Assembly (NCBI RefSeq): GCF_000719265.1
Contig: NZ_JOFL01000001.1
Span: 310,001-374,000, forward strand
Reading direction: 5' to 3'
DNA: 64,000 bases
Source of the DNA: Streptomyces roseoverticillatus
GTDB taxonomy: Bacteria; Actinomycetota; Actinomycetes; Streptomycetales; Streptomycetaceae
Shown here: positions 26,606 through 35,382 of the stretch, piece by piece
Numbering within the stretch: position 1 is the first letter of the stretch
How the letters are laid out: each line of letters starts with the position of its first letter
Notes under the pieces: model-generated
Database searches by the model: none
Told to the model about the DNA's origin: nothing
Seen by the model: the letters and a program-made list of their open reading frames with translations, nothing else
Program-made: the position numbers and the translations under genes

Positions 26606-27451
26606 TTACGGGCGGCTGCCGTGCAGGACGCCCCAGCGCAGCAGGCCGCGGCGCGCGGCGTCGGCCCACACGGGCAGGTTCTCGTTGAGGTGGGTGAGGT
26701 AGGCGGCACTGATGCGGCCGCCGAGCTCCGCCGTGCGCGCCGCCGTCTCGGCCGTCAGCCGGTCGTAGTGGGTGACCAGCTGGCCGCTGTGGTCGTCGAA
26801 TCCGGTGCCGGTGAGGCCGAGTTCCGCAAGCCGCTCCCGGTAGAAGGACGGGGTCGCGAGGGCGTCCACGCCGAGGCGGGAGACGGCCGGGCGCAGCGCC
26901 TCCGCCGTCGCGTCCTCGGCGGCCATGATGTCGGTGAAGGCCAGGGCGCCTCCGGGCTTGAGGACGCGGACCGCCTCGCTCAGCACCCTGGGCCGGTCGC
27001 CGCTGTGGCAGAAGGCTTCCAGGGAGCAGACGGCGTCGAAGCTGCTGTCGGGGCACGGCACGTCGTGGAAGGAGCCGGTGACGACGTCGACGAGGCCGTC
27101 CAGCCCGCGCGCGGCGTTGACCGCGCGGTGCTTCTCGTTCTGGGCGGCGCTGAGGTTGAGGGCGACGACGCGGCAGCCGAAGCGCTCGGCCAGGCGGCGG
27201 GCGGTGCCGCCGTACCCGGATCCGAGGTCGAGGACCGTCCGGTCCGGGCCGAGCCGGTGCGCGAGGCGGTCCGCGACCCGGTCGACGGTGCGGCGGGAGG
27301 CGTCGGCCACGGGTTCGCCGGGTCGAGCGAAGATGCCGGTGTGGATGTCCTCTCCGCCCCAGACCGCGTCGTAGAAGGCGTCGACGTCGCCGGAGTCGTA
27401 GTACTCGCGGGTCGCTTCCTCGCCGCTGCGCAGCGTGTTGTCGCCGGTCAC
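26606..27451 (-). CDS. SAM methyltransferase, sarcosine/dimethylglycine N-methyltransferase-like
   Basis: The protein is 281 aa. Its N-terminus (EYYDSGDVDAFYDAVWGGED, then IHTGIF) is the signature of sarcosine/dimethylglycine N-methyltransferases. The SAM site follows: VLDLGSGYGGTARRLAE, VVALNLSAAQNEKHR, FDAVCSLEAFCHSGDR and VLKPGGALAFTDIM. Enzymes of this type methylate glycine derivatives to glycine betaine in halophiles. No glycine methyltransferase or betaine transporter gene is nearby, so another amine substrate is possible. Monocistronic. Confidence 0.82.
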   Translation of the reverse strand: MTGDNTLRSGEEATREYYDSGDVDAFYDAVWGGEDIHTGIFARPGEPVADASRRTVDRVADRLAHRLGPDRTVLDLGSGYGGTARRLAERFGCRVVALNLSAAQNEKHRAVNAARGLDGLVDVVTGSFHDVPCPDSSFDAVCSLEAFCHSGDRPRVLSEAVRVLKPGGALAFTDIMAAEDATAEALRPAVSRLGVDALATPSFYRERLAELGLTGTGFDDHSGQLVTHYDRLTAETAARTAELGGRISAAYLTHLNENLPVWADAARRGLLRWGVLHGSRP

Positions 27452-27630
27452 AAATGCTCCCCTCGCTGACGGGATGGTTCGTGATCAGCCTGGCCCGCCG
27501 CGCGGCGGGCGGCCACAGGGCAGAACCGGCCATGATCGGGCCGCGTTCGCGCCCGCGCCGCAGTCCCCTGTGCTGCGGCGTGGACGCGAACGGACCCTGT
27601 CCGTGGGGCCGGCGGGGCCGGCGCCGGTGG

Positions 27631-28143
27631 TCAGCGGGCGAGGGCGCGGAGCGCTCTCACGTACGGGCTCCAGCGGGCGGGCCGTGCCACCGTGCCCGTG
27701 CAGGCGAGTTCGGCGCGGTCCAGGCCGTCCTCCAGACAGGCGTCGTGGAGCGGCCGCCAGAACAGCGGCCAGGTGAGGCGGGCGGGGCCGCGGGCGGCCA
27801 TCGCGAGGGTGTGCCGCAGGACGGAGTGGTCCCCGTCGGCGTGCGTCCCGGCGGCGTACGTCCCGGCGGCGGGCAGGGCCGCGAACTCGTGGAAGCCGTG
27901 GAAGCCGCGCGGCCCGCTGAAGGTGAAGCGCACCCAGGTGGCGGGGACATAGGCGGCGACGCGGTAGCGGACGGGCCCGTGGCCTCCGACCGCCCCCACG
28001 CTCAGAGGGCGGTCGAAGGCCATCGGATGCCAGGACCTGCGCGGCCACAGCCGGTCCCCGTCGCTCGCGAGGCCGTCGATCAGCGCGCCCGCCTCGCACT
28101 CCGGCACGGGCAGCAGGCGTTCGTGCACGTTATACACGTCCAT
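27631..28143 (-). CDS. SRPBCC-like conserved hypothetical protein, 170 aa
   Basis: The order of strands suggests a helix-grip lipid-binding (SRPBCC/START) fold: RYRVAAYVPATWVRFTFSG, FHGFHEFAALPA and HSVLRHTLAMAARG, ending in a long helix (SPYVRALRALAR). No catalytic motif is visible. It is divergent from a TetR gene, and the operator-like repeats at 28191-28232 lie between them, so it may be the regulator's target. Confidence 0.65.
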   Translation of the reverse strand: MDVYNVHERLLPVPECEAGALIDGLASDGDRLWPRRSWHPMAFDRPLSVGAVGGHGPVRYRVAAYVPATWVRFTFSGPRGFHGFHEFAALPAAGTYAAGTHADGDHSVLRHTLAMAARGPARLTWPLFWRPLHDACLEDGLDRAELACTGTVARPARWSPYVRALRALAR

Positions 28144-28190
28144 GGGTCCCCCCGGTCCTCCGTGACGTTCTCCTGTGACGTCTCGACCGA

Positions 28191-28232
28191 TTATAGAGAC
28201 TCCTCTCTAATATTGTGGAGAGTAATCTCCAA
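28191..28232. promoter_or_regulatory. Overlapping dyads between SRPBCC and TetR genes
   Basis: TTATAGAGA-CTCC-TCTCTAATA (28191-28212) is an imperfect palindrome with a perfect AGAGA/TCTCT core, and GGAGA-GTAA-TCTCC lies next to it. The stretch is unusually AT-rich and directly precedes the TetR start at 28236. It is a likely operator for the TetR protein. Confidence 0.5.
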
Positions 28233-28235
28233 CTC

Positions 28236-28817
28236 ATGGCACGCCCTTCCCGCTTCGACACCGACCAGCTCCTCGACGCCGCCGTGCGGCTCGCCGCGGA
28301 GTCGGGGCCGGCCGGCGTCACGATGTCCGCGGTCGCCAAGCAGGTGGGCGCACCGAGCGGTTCGGTCTACCACCGCTTCGCGGGGCGGACCGCGCTGCTC
28401 GCCGAGGTGTGGCTGCGAACCGTCGAGCGCTTCCAGGAAAGCTGGTTCGCCGTCCTCGGAGGGGACCCCGACCCCCGGCGGGCCGGGGCCGCGGCGGCGC
28501 GCCACACCGTCGCCTGGAGCCGCGCCCACCCGCAGGAGGCCGCGCTCCTGCTCTACGGGGCCGCCGACTTCGCACGCGCCGAGTGGTCCGAGGAGCACGC
28601 CCGCCGCGCCGACGAGGGCCACCGGCGGGTACGGGCCGCCCTCGCGGGCCTCGCCGCGGCCCTGGGAGCGGAGGGGCCCGCGGCGGCCGAACGCGTCAGC
28701 GTCGCCGTGATCGACCTGCCGCTCTCGCTGGTCCGCCGCCGCCTGCGGGCCGGCGAGCCCCTGCCCGCCCACACGGAGGACCTCGCCGAGGAGTGCACGG
28801 CGGCACTGCTCGGCTGA
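28236..28817 (+). CDS. TetR-family transcriptional regulator
   Basis: The protein is 193 aa. The N-terminal HTH reads LLDAAVRLAAESGPAGVTMS, then AVAKQVGAPSGSVYHRFAGR. The C-terminal ligand domain is helical with a WSRAHPQEAALLLYG segment. I prefer ATG 28236 (MARPSRF) over GTG 28215, since the extra seven residues would come from the operator region. It is divergent from the SRPBCC gene, the probable target. Confidence 0.85.
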   Translation: MARPSRFDTDQLLDAAVRLAAESGPAGVTMSAVAKQVGAPSGSVYHRFAGRTALLAEVWLRTVERFQESWFAVLGGDPDPRRAGAAAARHTVAWSRAHPQEAALLLYGAADFARAEWSEEHARRADEGHRRVRAALAGLAAALGAEGPAAAERVSVAVIDLPLSLVRRRLRAGEPLPAHTEDLAEECTAALLG

Positions 28818-28913
28818 AGTCACGGGACCGCCCGACCGGAGACGCGGGACCGCCCCCGGCCGGGCATGCGCGGCTGCCCGGCCGAGGACGTGCGGACGAG
28901 GCGTCGCGGCCCG

Positions 28914-29306
28914 CTACGCCGCGGCGGAACCCGCCAGCCTCTCCAGCACCCGGGCGCGCAGCAGTTCGTACTCCTCGCGCAGGCGCTTGATCTCCGGCGG
29001 GCGCGGTATGACCACACCTGCGGTGACGATCTCCTCGGGGCGGAACTGCTCGCGCGTGAGGTCGATCTCCACCCCCTCCCCCAGGCGGTTCCACCAGTGG
29101 TAGTCGGTCCGCACGCCGCCGACGCGGACCTCGCCCCGGATCAAATCGCCACCCAGTAGGTCGTTGAGGACCAGCGCAGTGACACCGCACTGGTCGCGGG
29201 CGGGATTGGCCGGGGTCCACTGCGACCGGCACTCCGGTGTGCACGTGTCGGCACCCCAACTGCTGCGCAGGGCTTTTTCGATGTCGGTGAGAAGTCGAGG
29301 AGTCAT
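28914..29306 (-). CDS. YunG-like conserved protein, 130 aa
   Basis: The protein has a Cys-containing N-terminal part (DTCTPECRSQWTP, DQCGVTALVLNDLLGGD) and a strand block YHWWNRLGEGVEIDLTREQF. The Cys, His and Asp pattern recalls the YunG family of small papain-like proteins, for which no activity is known to me. ATG codons at 29336, 29315 and 29306 are all in frame; I use 29306, before the conserved part. No partner gene. Confidence 0.7.
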   Translation of the reverse strand: MTPRLLTDIEKALRSSWGADTCTPECRSQWTPANPARDQCGVTALVLNDLLGGDLIRGEVRVGGVRTDYHWWNRLGEGVEIDLTREQFRPEEIVTAGVVIPRPPEIKRLREEYELLRARVLERLAGSAAA

Positions 29307-29515
29307 GCCGGGCATCCTGGCACCAGGCACTGACAATGACCGGAGTCACCGGCAGAAGCAGCCCTGCTCCGGTCGCTTTGCGGGCGCGTTCTGCCATATC
29401 CGAAGGCGACTTGGGAGCTTCTTGACCACGGTTCACCCACAACGGGGATCACCCGCCGGCGCGAGGGGGCGCTCCCGGCGCGCGGACACCTAGGGTGCTT
29501 CCACGTGACCCGCTG

Positions 29516-29539
29516 ACGGACAGAATCACGGACAGAATC
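29516..29539 (+). repeat. Tandem 12-bp duplication in a 5' leader
   Basis: ACGGACAGAATC occurs twice in tandem (29516-29527 and 29528-29539), just before the GTG start at 29548. It could be a recent slippage duplication that changes the promoter or leader spacing. Confidence 0.8.
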
Positions 29540-29547
29540 GAGGACAC

Positions 29548-29850
29548 GTGGACGAGGAAGAGGACCGGAGGCTGCGGGCGATCGCCCCGGAGATCTCGCA
29601 CACCACCATCGGGCTGATGCGCACCATCGTCGGCCTCGAACCGGCGGAGCGCGTGCCGGAGGAAGCCCTCAAGGTCGCGGACAGGGTGCTCGCCGAGCAC
29701 GGTACGGACGGGCTGCGGGTGCTGGTCATGAGCGTGTCGGGCTGGATGGCGGTCGGCATCGAGAACGTCGCGCACCTGAAGGGCCAGACGAACGAGGCCA
29801 TCATCGACGACATCGAGCTGACCTGCCTGGAGGCCAACCCGGAGGGGTGA
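29548..29850 (+). CDS. Small conserved hypothetical protein, 100 aa
   Basis: The protein is acidic and mostly helical, with no signal peptide. It starts with GTG after GAGG. Segments HTTIGLMRTIVGLEPAERVP and LVMSVSGWMAVGIENVAHLK suggest a small three- to four-helix bundle. No known family or partner. Confidence 0.6.
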   Translation: MDEEEDRRLRAIAPEISHTTIGLMRTIVGLEPAERVPEEALKVADRVLAEHGTDGLRVLVMSVSGWMAVGIENVAHLKGQTNEAIIDDIELTCLEANPEG

Positions 29851-29941
29851 CGGAGCTCCGAGGCAGCCGGTCTCGCGGAGGCCGCCCGGAGGGGCGATCC
29901 GGCACGTAGCGGACCATCCGGCCCGTGGCGGGCGATCGCCC

Positions 29942-30355
29942 CTATCCGGCGTCCTCGACCCGGAGCCGCACCTGCTCCTCCAGCCGCGCGAGGCTCCGGT
30001 CGAGGGCGCCGAGCACGGCCTCCTCCCCCGGGTCGTGCCGCCGGTCGGAGAACGAGAGGTGGACGGTGACCTCGCTCGCCCCGGTGTCGTAGCCGGCCAC
30101 CTGGAGCCATCCCGTGTATCCGCTGCCGCCCTCCAGCGCTCCCCACTCCAGCCGCATCCGCTCCCGGTCCGCGTGGAGCAGCGCGGGCGCGTCCAGGCCG
30201 GTGCGGTCCTCGTGGACGGCCACGGCCGGCGGGTCCCCGGGCCGGACGTGCACCTCGTCCGGGAGCCAGCTGCTGAACCAGGTGATGACGCTCGCCTGGT
30301 CGAAGACGTGCTCGGGGAGATCGGGCATCGTCCGGGAACGCTCGTATTCGCTCAT
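29942..30355 (-). CDS. SRPBCC-like hypothetical protein, 137 aa
   Basis: The N-terminus (MPDLPEHVFDQASVITWFSS) and the strands MRLEWGALEGGSGYTGWLQV and EVTVHLSFSDRR fit a small SRPBCC/polyketide-cyclase-like fold, as in CoxG-type proteins. It has an internal ATG after nine residues that may be the real start. No catalytic residues can be named. Confidence 0.6.
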   Translation of the reverse strand: MSEYERSRTMPDLPEHVFDQASVITWFSSWLPDEVHVRPGDPPAVAVHEDRTGLDAPALLHADRERMRLEWGALEGGSGYTGWLQVAGYDTGASEVTVHLSFSDRRHDPGEEAVLGALDRSLARLEEQVRLRVEDAG

Positions 30356-30539
30356 GCCCTACCCATGACCCACCCCGCCGGCCGGCGCAACAGCAGCGCG
30401 CCACCCGGCCGAACGCCCCGCCGCCGGAGCACGCCGCGGATCGGGAATCCCGGGTCCGCGCCCCGAAGTTGCGCCTACTGTGGAGTACGCCACGGAGTAC
30501 GCCGGTGACCGCGCCGGCGTTACGCCCCAGGAGGACGCC

Positions 30540-31523
30540 ATGGACAGCTCGGTCGGGCACAGCTTCGTCGAGGTCAACGGAGTCAGGCTGCACATCGCCG
30601 AGCAGGGGCGGGGGCCGCTGGTCGTGCTCCTGCACGGCTTCCCGGAATGCTGGTACTCCTGGCGGCACCAGTTCGGGCCCCTGGCCGGCGCCGGCTACCG
30701 GGTGGTCGCCGTGGACCAGCGCGGCTATGCGCGCAGCGAGCAGCCCGGCGACATCGGCGCCTACAGCGTGCTCCACCTCGCCGGTGACGTGATCGGCCTG
30801 ATCCACGCCCTCGGCGAGGACAGCGCGGTGCTCGTCGGGCACGACTGGGGCGCGCCGGTCGCCTGGACGACGGCGCTGCTGCGGCCCGACGTCGTGCGCG
30901 GCGTGGCCGGCCTGAGCGTGCCGCCGGCGCCGCGCGGCCCGGCGGCCCCGCTGCCGGCCCTGCGCCGCCTGCTCGGCGACGGGTTCTACCAGCTGTACTT
31001 CCAGGAACCGGGCGTCGCCGACGCGGAGTTGGTGCGGGATCCGGCGGCGACGTTCCGGGGGTTCCTGGTGGGCGCGTCGGGCGACAGCCCGCGGACCGAG
31101 GAGCCGAGCCCGTGGGTCATCCCGGCCGGCAGCACGATCCTGGAGACGATGCCGGAGCCGAAGGAGCTGCCGGGCTGGCTCACCGAGGAGGACGTGGCCA
31201 CGTTCGTCCGCGAGTACTCCGCGCACGGCGACCGCGCCTTCACCGGCGGCCTCAACTGGTACCGCAACATCGACCGGAACTGGGAGCTCCTCGCGCCCTT
31301 CGACGGCCGCCGCATCGAGGTGCCCGCGCTGTACGTGGCGGGCGACCGCGACCTCGTAGGGTCCTTCCCCGGTGTCGCGCAGGTGGTGGCGTCGCTGGAG
31401 ACGCAGGTGCCGCGCCTGCACCGCAGCGTGACCCTGGCCGGCTGCGGCCACTGGACGCAGCAGGAGCGCCCCGACGAGGTCAACGCCGCGCTGCTGGGTT
31501 TCCTGGCCTCCCTGGGTGCGTGA
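30540..31523 (+). CDS. Soluble epoxide hydrolase-like alpha/beta-hydrolase
   Basis: The protein is 327 aa. The oxyanion motif is LLHGFPECWYSWRHQ, the nucleophile elbow VGHDWGAPVAW with Asp as nucleophile, the acid is in YVAGDRDLVGS and the base His in GCGHWTQQERP. NWYRNIDRNWELL in the cap gives a Tyr expected to activate the epoxide. This is the set for soluble epoxide hydrolases, cytoplasmic enzymes that open epoxides to diols. ATG 30540 follows a perfect AGGAGG. Convergent with the MFS gene. Confidence 0.9.
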   Translation: MDSSVGHSFVEVNGVRLHIAEQGRGPLVVLLHGFPECWYSWRHQFGPLAGAGYRVVAVDQRGYARSEQPGDIGAYSVLHLAGDVIGLIHALGEDSAVLVGHDWGAPVAWTTALLRPDVVRGVAGLSVPPAPRGPAAPLPALRRLLGDGFYQLYFQEPGVADAELVRDPAATFRGFLVGASGDSPRTEEPSPWVIPAGSTILETMPEPKELPGWLTEEDVATFVREYSAHGDRAFTGGLNWYRNIDRNWELLAPFDGRRIEVPALYVAGDRDLVGSFPGVAQVVASLETQVPRLHRSVTLAGCGHWTQQERPDEVNAALLGFLASLGA

Positions 31524-31664
31524 CGGCAGCCCCGTACCACTTCCACCCGATCGGGTGAGCTCCCCGCCATCGCCGGGCAGGACTGAGGTCCCGCCCGGCC
31601 GGGGCCCGCGCGCCCTGCGCAGGTCCGCCCGGTGCCCCCTCGCGCTCGGCGGCCCGATGCGTGG

Positions 31665-32921
31665 TCAGCCCGCCCGGGAGGCGGCCTCCTCGGCGGTGGT
31701 GCCGGCCGGGGCGTCGCCCACCGGTCGCGCGTCACGGGTGGTGCACAGGATCGGCGCGGCCAGCAGCAGAGCACCCACCCCGAGGACGGCGACGGCGTAC
31801 CACCCTCCCGCGTTCCAGATCTGGGAACCGATGAGGGAGCCCGTCGCGATCCCCAGGAAACGGGTGGTGAAGTAGAGGGTGTTGAGCCTGCTGTGCTGCC
31901 CTGCATCGAGCTTGAAGAGCATGGCCTGGTTGACGACCTGGTTGCCCCATACACCGACGTCCAGCAGGATGACGCCCAGCACCATCAGGGCCAGCCATTC
32001 CTTGCCGCCCGCGAGCGCCGCCCAGCCGGCCAGCGAGACGACCAGCAGCACCGTCTGGGTATAGCGGCCCCCCTTGCGGTCGGCCAGCCGGCCGGCCCGC
32101 GGCGACCCGAGCGCGCTCGCCGCGGCGACCAGGCCGAACAGCCCGGCGATGCCCGGCCCGTAGCCGTAGGAGTCCTGAAGGACGAAGGCGAGCGTCGTCC
32201 AGAAGGCGCCGAAGGAGACGCCGACCAGTGCCCCGGACGTACACACCCGGCGCACCAGCGGGCTGCCCCGGAACAGCTTCGGCAGGCTCTTGAGCAGATC
32301 GCCGTACGGCATCGCGGCACTGCCGGTGATGCCCTTGGGCAGCGCGAAGAACAGCAGGACCAGGAGCATCACCATCAGCGCGACCGAGCAGCCGTAGACC
32401 CAGCGCCAGCCCACGAGGTCGGCCAGCGCCCCGGCGTAGGTGCGGGAGGCCAGCAGGCCGACCAGCAGGCCGCCCTGGAGGACGCCGACGGTCCGGCCCT
32501 TGGCCTGACCGCCGGTGAGCGCCACGGCGAGCGGGACGACGATCTGCGGAATCGGGGTGAGGGCGCCCAGCAGGAAGCTGACGACGGTGAGGACCGCGAG
32601 GTTGGGGGAGAGCGCGGCGGCGGCCAGTGCCACCGTCGTCGCGGCCCCCAGGGACAGGATCAGCTTGCGGCGGTCGCGGGTGTCGCCGAGCGGGACGAGC
32701 AGCAGGATGCCGAGCGCGTAGCCGAACTGCGTGGCCGTCGGGACCGAGCCCATCGCGCCCTCGGAGACTCCGAAGGAGCTCGCCATGTCGGTCAGGACGG
32801 GCTGGTTGATGTAGATGTTGGACGAGGTGACCGCGCAGGCCAGGGTGAGCACGATCGTGAGCGTCCGGCCGAGCGCGCCGTCCGCCGCGCCGCTCTTCGG
32901 GGGACCGGCCGCGGGCGTCAC
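31665..32921 (-). CDS. MFS transporter of the formyltransferase operon
   Basis: The protein is 418 aa with about 12 membrane helices. The loop after helix 2 (LVPLGDTRDRRKLI) is MFS motif A, and the branch resembles AraJ/Bcr-type exporters. Its GTG overlaps the formyltransferase stop by GTGA, which ties it to a two-enzyme biosynthetic operon, so export of the pathway product is likely. It could also import a substrate. Confidence 0.85.
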   Translation of the reverse strand: MTPAAGPPKSGAADGALGRTLTIVLTLACAVTSSNIYINQPVLTDMASSFGVSEGAMGSVPTATQFGYALGILLLVPLGDTRDRRKLILSLGAATTVALAAAALSPNLAVLTVVSFLLGALTPIPQIVVPLAVALTGGQAKGRTVGVLQGGLLVGLLASRTYAGALADLVGWRWVYGCSVALMVMLLVLLFFALPKGITGSAAMPYGDLLKSLPKLFRGSPLVRRVCTSGALVGVSFGAFWTTLAFVLQDSYGYGPGIAGLFGLVAAASALGSPRAGRLADRKGGRYTQTVLLVVSLAGWAALAGGKEWLALMVLGVILLDVGVWGNQVVNQAMLFKLDAGQHSRLNTLYFTTRFLGIATGSLIGSQIWNAGGWYAVAVLGVGALLLAAPILCTTRDARPVGDAPAGTTAEEAASRAG

Positions 32922-33823
32922 GGCAGGATCCCGGCGCCGACGACGGCGTCCCGCAGGACCTTGTGCGCCGCGCGCGCCGCGCTGCCGCCGTCGGCGCAGA
33001 AGGCGCGGACCAGTGTCCCGATGACGGGCTCGGCCCGGAACAGACGGATCCCCTTGTCCTGGATGACGGTCATTTCCTCCGGCGTGGCGTGGGTGTAGTA
33101 ACGGGCCTCAGCCGCCGGCTGCGGAACGCTCAGCAGCCGCTCGCCCCCGAGCGTCTGGACGACCGCCTCGTGTATCAGGGCTGCGCCGGCCCGGTGGTGC
33201 CGGATCATGTTCTCCAGCACCGAGCGGTCGTGATCCAGCGGCTGGGTGGTGCAGGCCAGCACATCACCCGCGTCCCAGTCGGCATTGATGTGGTGCAGCG
33301 TAAACCCGGCGTGTGCATCGGAGTTGGCCATGGCCCGGGCGTAGGTGAGCACCCCGCGGTAGGCGGGCAGGACGCCCGGGTGGAGGTTGAGCAGCGCGGA
33401 GTGTCCGGCCGCCGCGGAGAAGTACTGGATGATATCGGCACCGAATTTCTGGTAACAGCGTACCGAGAAGCCGAGGGTTATCCCTCGGCGGCGCAATTCC
33501 TGGATGGTGTCGGGGGAGTTGACATTGTCCAGTCGCTGCACCGTGATGCGCTTCGGGTCCATTCGGGCGAGGGCGTCGGGAGTGTAGTACGGGCCCTCTG
33601 CCACGGCCGCGGCGTCAAGGTGGGGGTAGAGCACGTCATTCGTCAGCTGGTGCTCGACGAAGAACAGATCGCGGCGTTCGCGCGGGGCCGCCGGGTTCGG
33701 TTTCTGCACGGTGTGGAAAAGGTGGATTCCGACATCCTCCGTGGCGAGCGAACGCACTGCCGCGTTGACCGCCAGGTGCGAGGTGACATCGCTGCCGACA
33801 AAGAAGGCGACTTGCAGGGTCAT
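32918..33823 (-). CDS. Formyltransferase family protein
   Basis: The protein is 301 aa. The central domain has the folate-dependent formyltransferase triad: Asn and His in LLNLHPGVLPAYRG and Asp in NADWDAGDVL. The family moves a formyl group from 10-formyltetrahydrofolate to an amine (Met-tRNA, purine intermediates, amino sugars, hydroxy-ornithine). Length and N-terminus differ from housekeeping Fmt, so this is a specialised enzyme. It sits between a flavoprotein gene (38 bp upstream) and an MFS gene (4-nt overlap). The ribosome site is GGAAAG. Its 5' part is AT-richer than neighbours, consistent with transfer. Confidence 0.85.
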   Translation of the reverse strand: MTLQVAFFVGSDVTSHLAVNAAVRSLATEDVGIHLFHTVQKPNPAAPRERRDLFFVEHQLTNDVLYPHLDAAAVAEGPYYTPDALARMDPKRITVQRLDNVNSPDTIQELRRRGITLGFSVRCYQKFGADIIQYFSAAAGHSALLNLHPGVLPAYRGVLTYARAMANSDAHAGFTLHHINADWDAGDVLACTTQPLDHDRSVLENMIRHHRAGAALIHEAVVQTLGGERLLSVPQPAAEARYYTHATPEEMTVIQDKGIRLFRAEPVIGTLVRAFCADGGSAARAAHKVLRDAVVGAGILP

Positions 33824-33861
33824 TAAGGTTTCTTTCCTTGGAGATTCCGGGCTGTCCGGTA

Positions 33862-35382
33862 CTAGCCGAGATCGCGCAGCACGGACCGCGCCGTGGCCGT
33901 GGAGTTCGTGCGCAGGGTCTCCACCGAATTGGTATAGAAGTGCACGCCCCGGGTGAGCGGACCGACGAAGTACACCGGCGCGCTCGCGGTGCCGTCAAGG
34001 CCGATCAACCGGCCGGTCTCGAAGTCCACATCGACCCCGCCGTGCCGGTGCGGGCGCAGCCGGCCGGCCTGCCGCAGGTTGCCGATCAGCGGGTCGTCCA
34101 GCTCGGTGATGTCCGGTGACGCCCCGGTGGCGTTGACGACGTAGTCCGCGCCGAACTCCCGTTTCCGGCCGTCCTCGACGCAGGTGAGGGTGTGCCGCCC
34201 GCCGTGCGCGACGGCCGCCCGGAGGCCGGTGTGCGCATGCAGCTGTCCCGCGCGCACCAGCCGCCAGAGCTTCTCGGCGTTGGGGAGCGGCATGCTGTGC
34301 CGGTACATCGCCCACAGCGAGGCGTGCTTCGCCAGGAAGACCTCCTTGGCGGCGTCGTCCATGCGGTGCCACAGACGGGGGGCCAGGTGTCCGGTGGCGT
34401 CCAGCGCCGCGTACCAGCGGTTGCGCCCCTCGGCGGCGTCCCGGATGTCCTCGGGCAGGGTTTCGGCCACCGGGCGGCGCGCCGAGCGCAGGGCCGCCTC
34501 CCAGTCCAGGGGGGCTCCGGTGGCCAGCTCGATCTCCTGCCGGAAGAGGCCGGCGATCTCGGCCAGGGTGGCCTGCCGTGCCCCGCCGGCGGTCAGTTCC
34601 TCGACGCGCTCCTCGGTGACGTACTGCGACTTCCAGGGTGTGGGCGCCCCCTGCACCTTGGGCAGCGACCGCAGGCGGGAGAAGCAGTGGATTTCCCCCT
34701 GGTGACCGAGGGCGTCGAGCAGGACGACCACGTCGACGGCGGTCAGGCTGGAGCCGATGACGGCCACCGAGGCGGTCGAGGGGATCCCGGCGATGTCGTC
34801 GTACTGCCAGGCGGAGGGGAGGTACGCCGGAGAACCGGCCAGCTCCGGCAGCCCCTTCCCCGGCAGGTCCCCGGAGCACAGCACTGCGGCGTCGCAGGAA
34901 TATACGACGTCCCCGCACTGGACGAGCGCCTTTCCGGCACCGGGCAGACAGTCCGTGACGCGGGCCGTCACGAACTCCACCTCGACGCCGTGCCGGTGGG
35001 CGTCCTCAACGGCGGCACGCAACTGCTCGCGAAGGTAACCGCCGTATTGCGCGCGGGGTATATACGCATCTCCGGAGGTCGGTCGACTCCCTTGCGGAAT
35101 ACGCGAGTCGATCCAGTCGAGGAAGTGGTCCGGACGGTCGCTGTACATGCTCATGGTGGCTGCACGCATGTTGAGAATATGACATTCGTGCGGCGTGCCG
35201 TAAGCGGGACCGGTCGCCGGCTCGCCGGTGTGGTCGAAGAGTTGGATGCGTAACTTGTAGTCGCGACTTAAAACAGCTGCCTGGGCGATGAGTTGGGTCG
35301 TCGTGAGAATGCCGCTGGCCCCTGCGCCCACGACAGCGACAACTCTTTCCGAGTGCGGACCTCGGCCCTTGATCGCGTTCAC
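33862..35382 (-). CDS. FAD/NAD(P)-binding oxidoreductase, possible N-monooxygenase
   Basis: The protein is 506 aa. It starts with an FAD Rossmann motif (VVAVVGAGASGILTT), has a second dinucleotide site in the middle (VAVIGSSLTAVDVVVLL) and an ATG motif (DYVVNATGASPDI) near the end. The layout is that of PF13454-type flavoproteins related to N-hydroxylating monooxygenases. With a formyltransferase next to it, N-hydroxylation plus N-formylation would give a formyl-hydroxamate, but that pairing is inference. GTG 35382 is my start; a longer TTG frame runs through what looks like the promoter. First gene of a three-gene operon. Confidence 0.75.
   Translation of the reverse strand: MNAIKGRGPHSERVVAVVGAGASGILTTTQLIAQAAVLSRDYKLRIQLFDHTGEPATGPAYGTPHECHILNMRAATMSMYSDRPDHFLDWIDSRIPQGSRPTSGDAYIPRAQYGGYLREQLRAAVEDAHRHGVEVEFVTARVTDCLPGAGKALVQCGDVVYSCDAAVLCSGDLPGKGLPELAGSPAYLPSAWQYDDIAGIPSTASVAVIGSSLTAVDVVVLLDALGHQGEIHCFSRLRSLPKVQGAPTPWKSQYVTEERVEELTAGGARQATLAEIAGLFRQEIELATGAPLDWEAALRSARRPVAETLPEDIRDAAEGRNRWYAALDATGHLAPRLWHRMDDAAKEVFLAKHASLWAMYRHSMPLPNAEKLWRLVRAGQLHAHTGLRAAVAHGGRHTLTCVEDGRKREFGADYVVNATGASPDITELDDPLIGNLRQAGRLRPHRHGGVDVDFETGRLIGLDGTASAPVYFVGPLTRGVHFYTNSVETLRTNSTATARSVLRDLG

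Noticed and set aside
29891..29942. GGGGCGATC...GATCGCCCC inverted repeat between convergent small genes
   Set aside because: Arms are only 9 bp with a 34-nt loop. It may act as a terminator, but support is too weak to list.
14612..33836. The 11-mer AAGGTTTCTTT occurs in the 28-bp palindrome and again at 33826-33836 before the formyltransferase gene
   Set aside because: The second copy lies over a ribosome site (its complement reads AAAGAAACCTT) and lacks the palindromic half, so a shared operator is unlikely.
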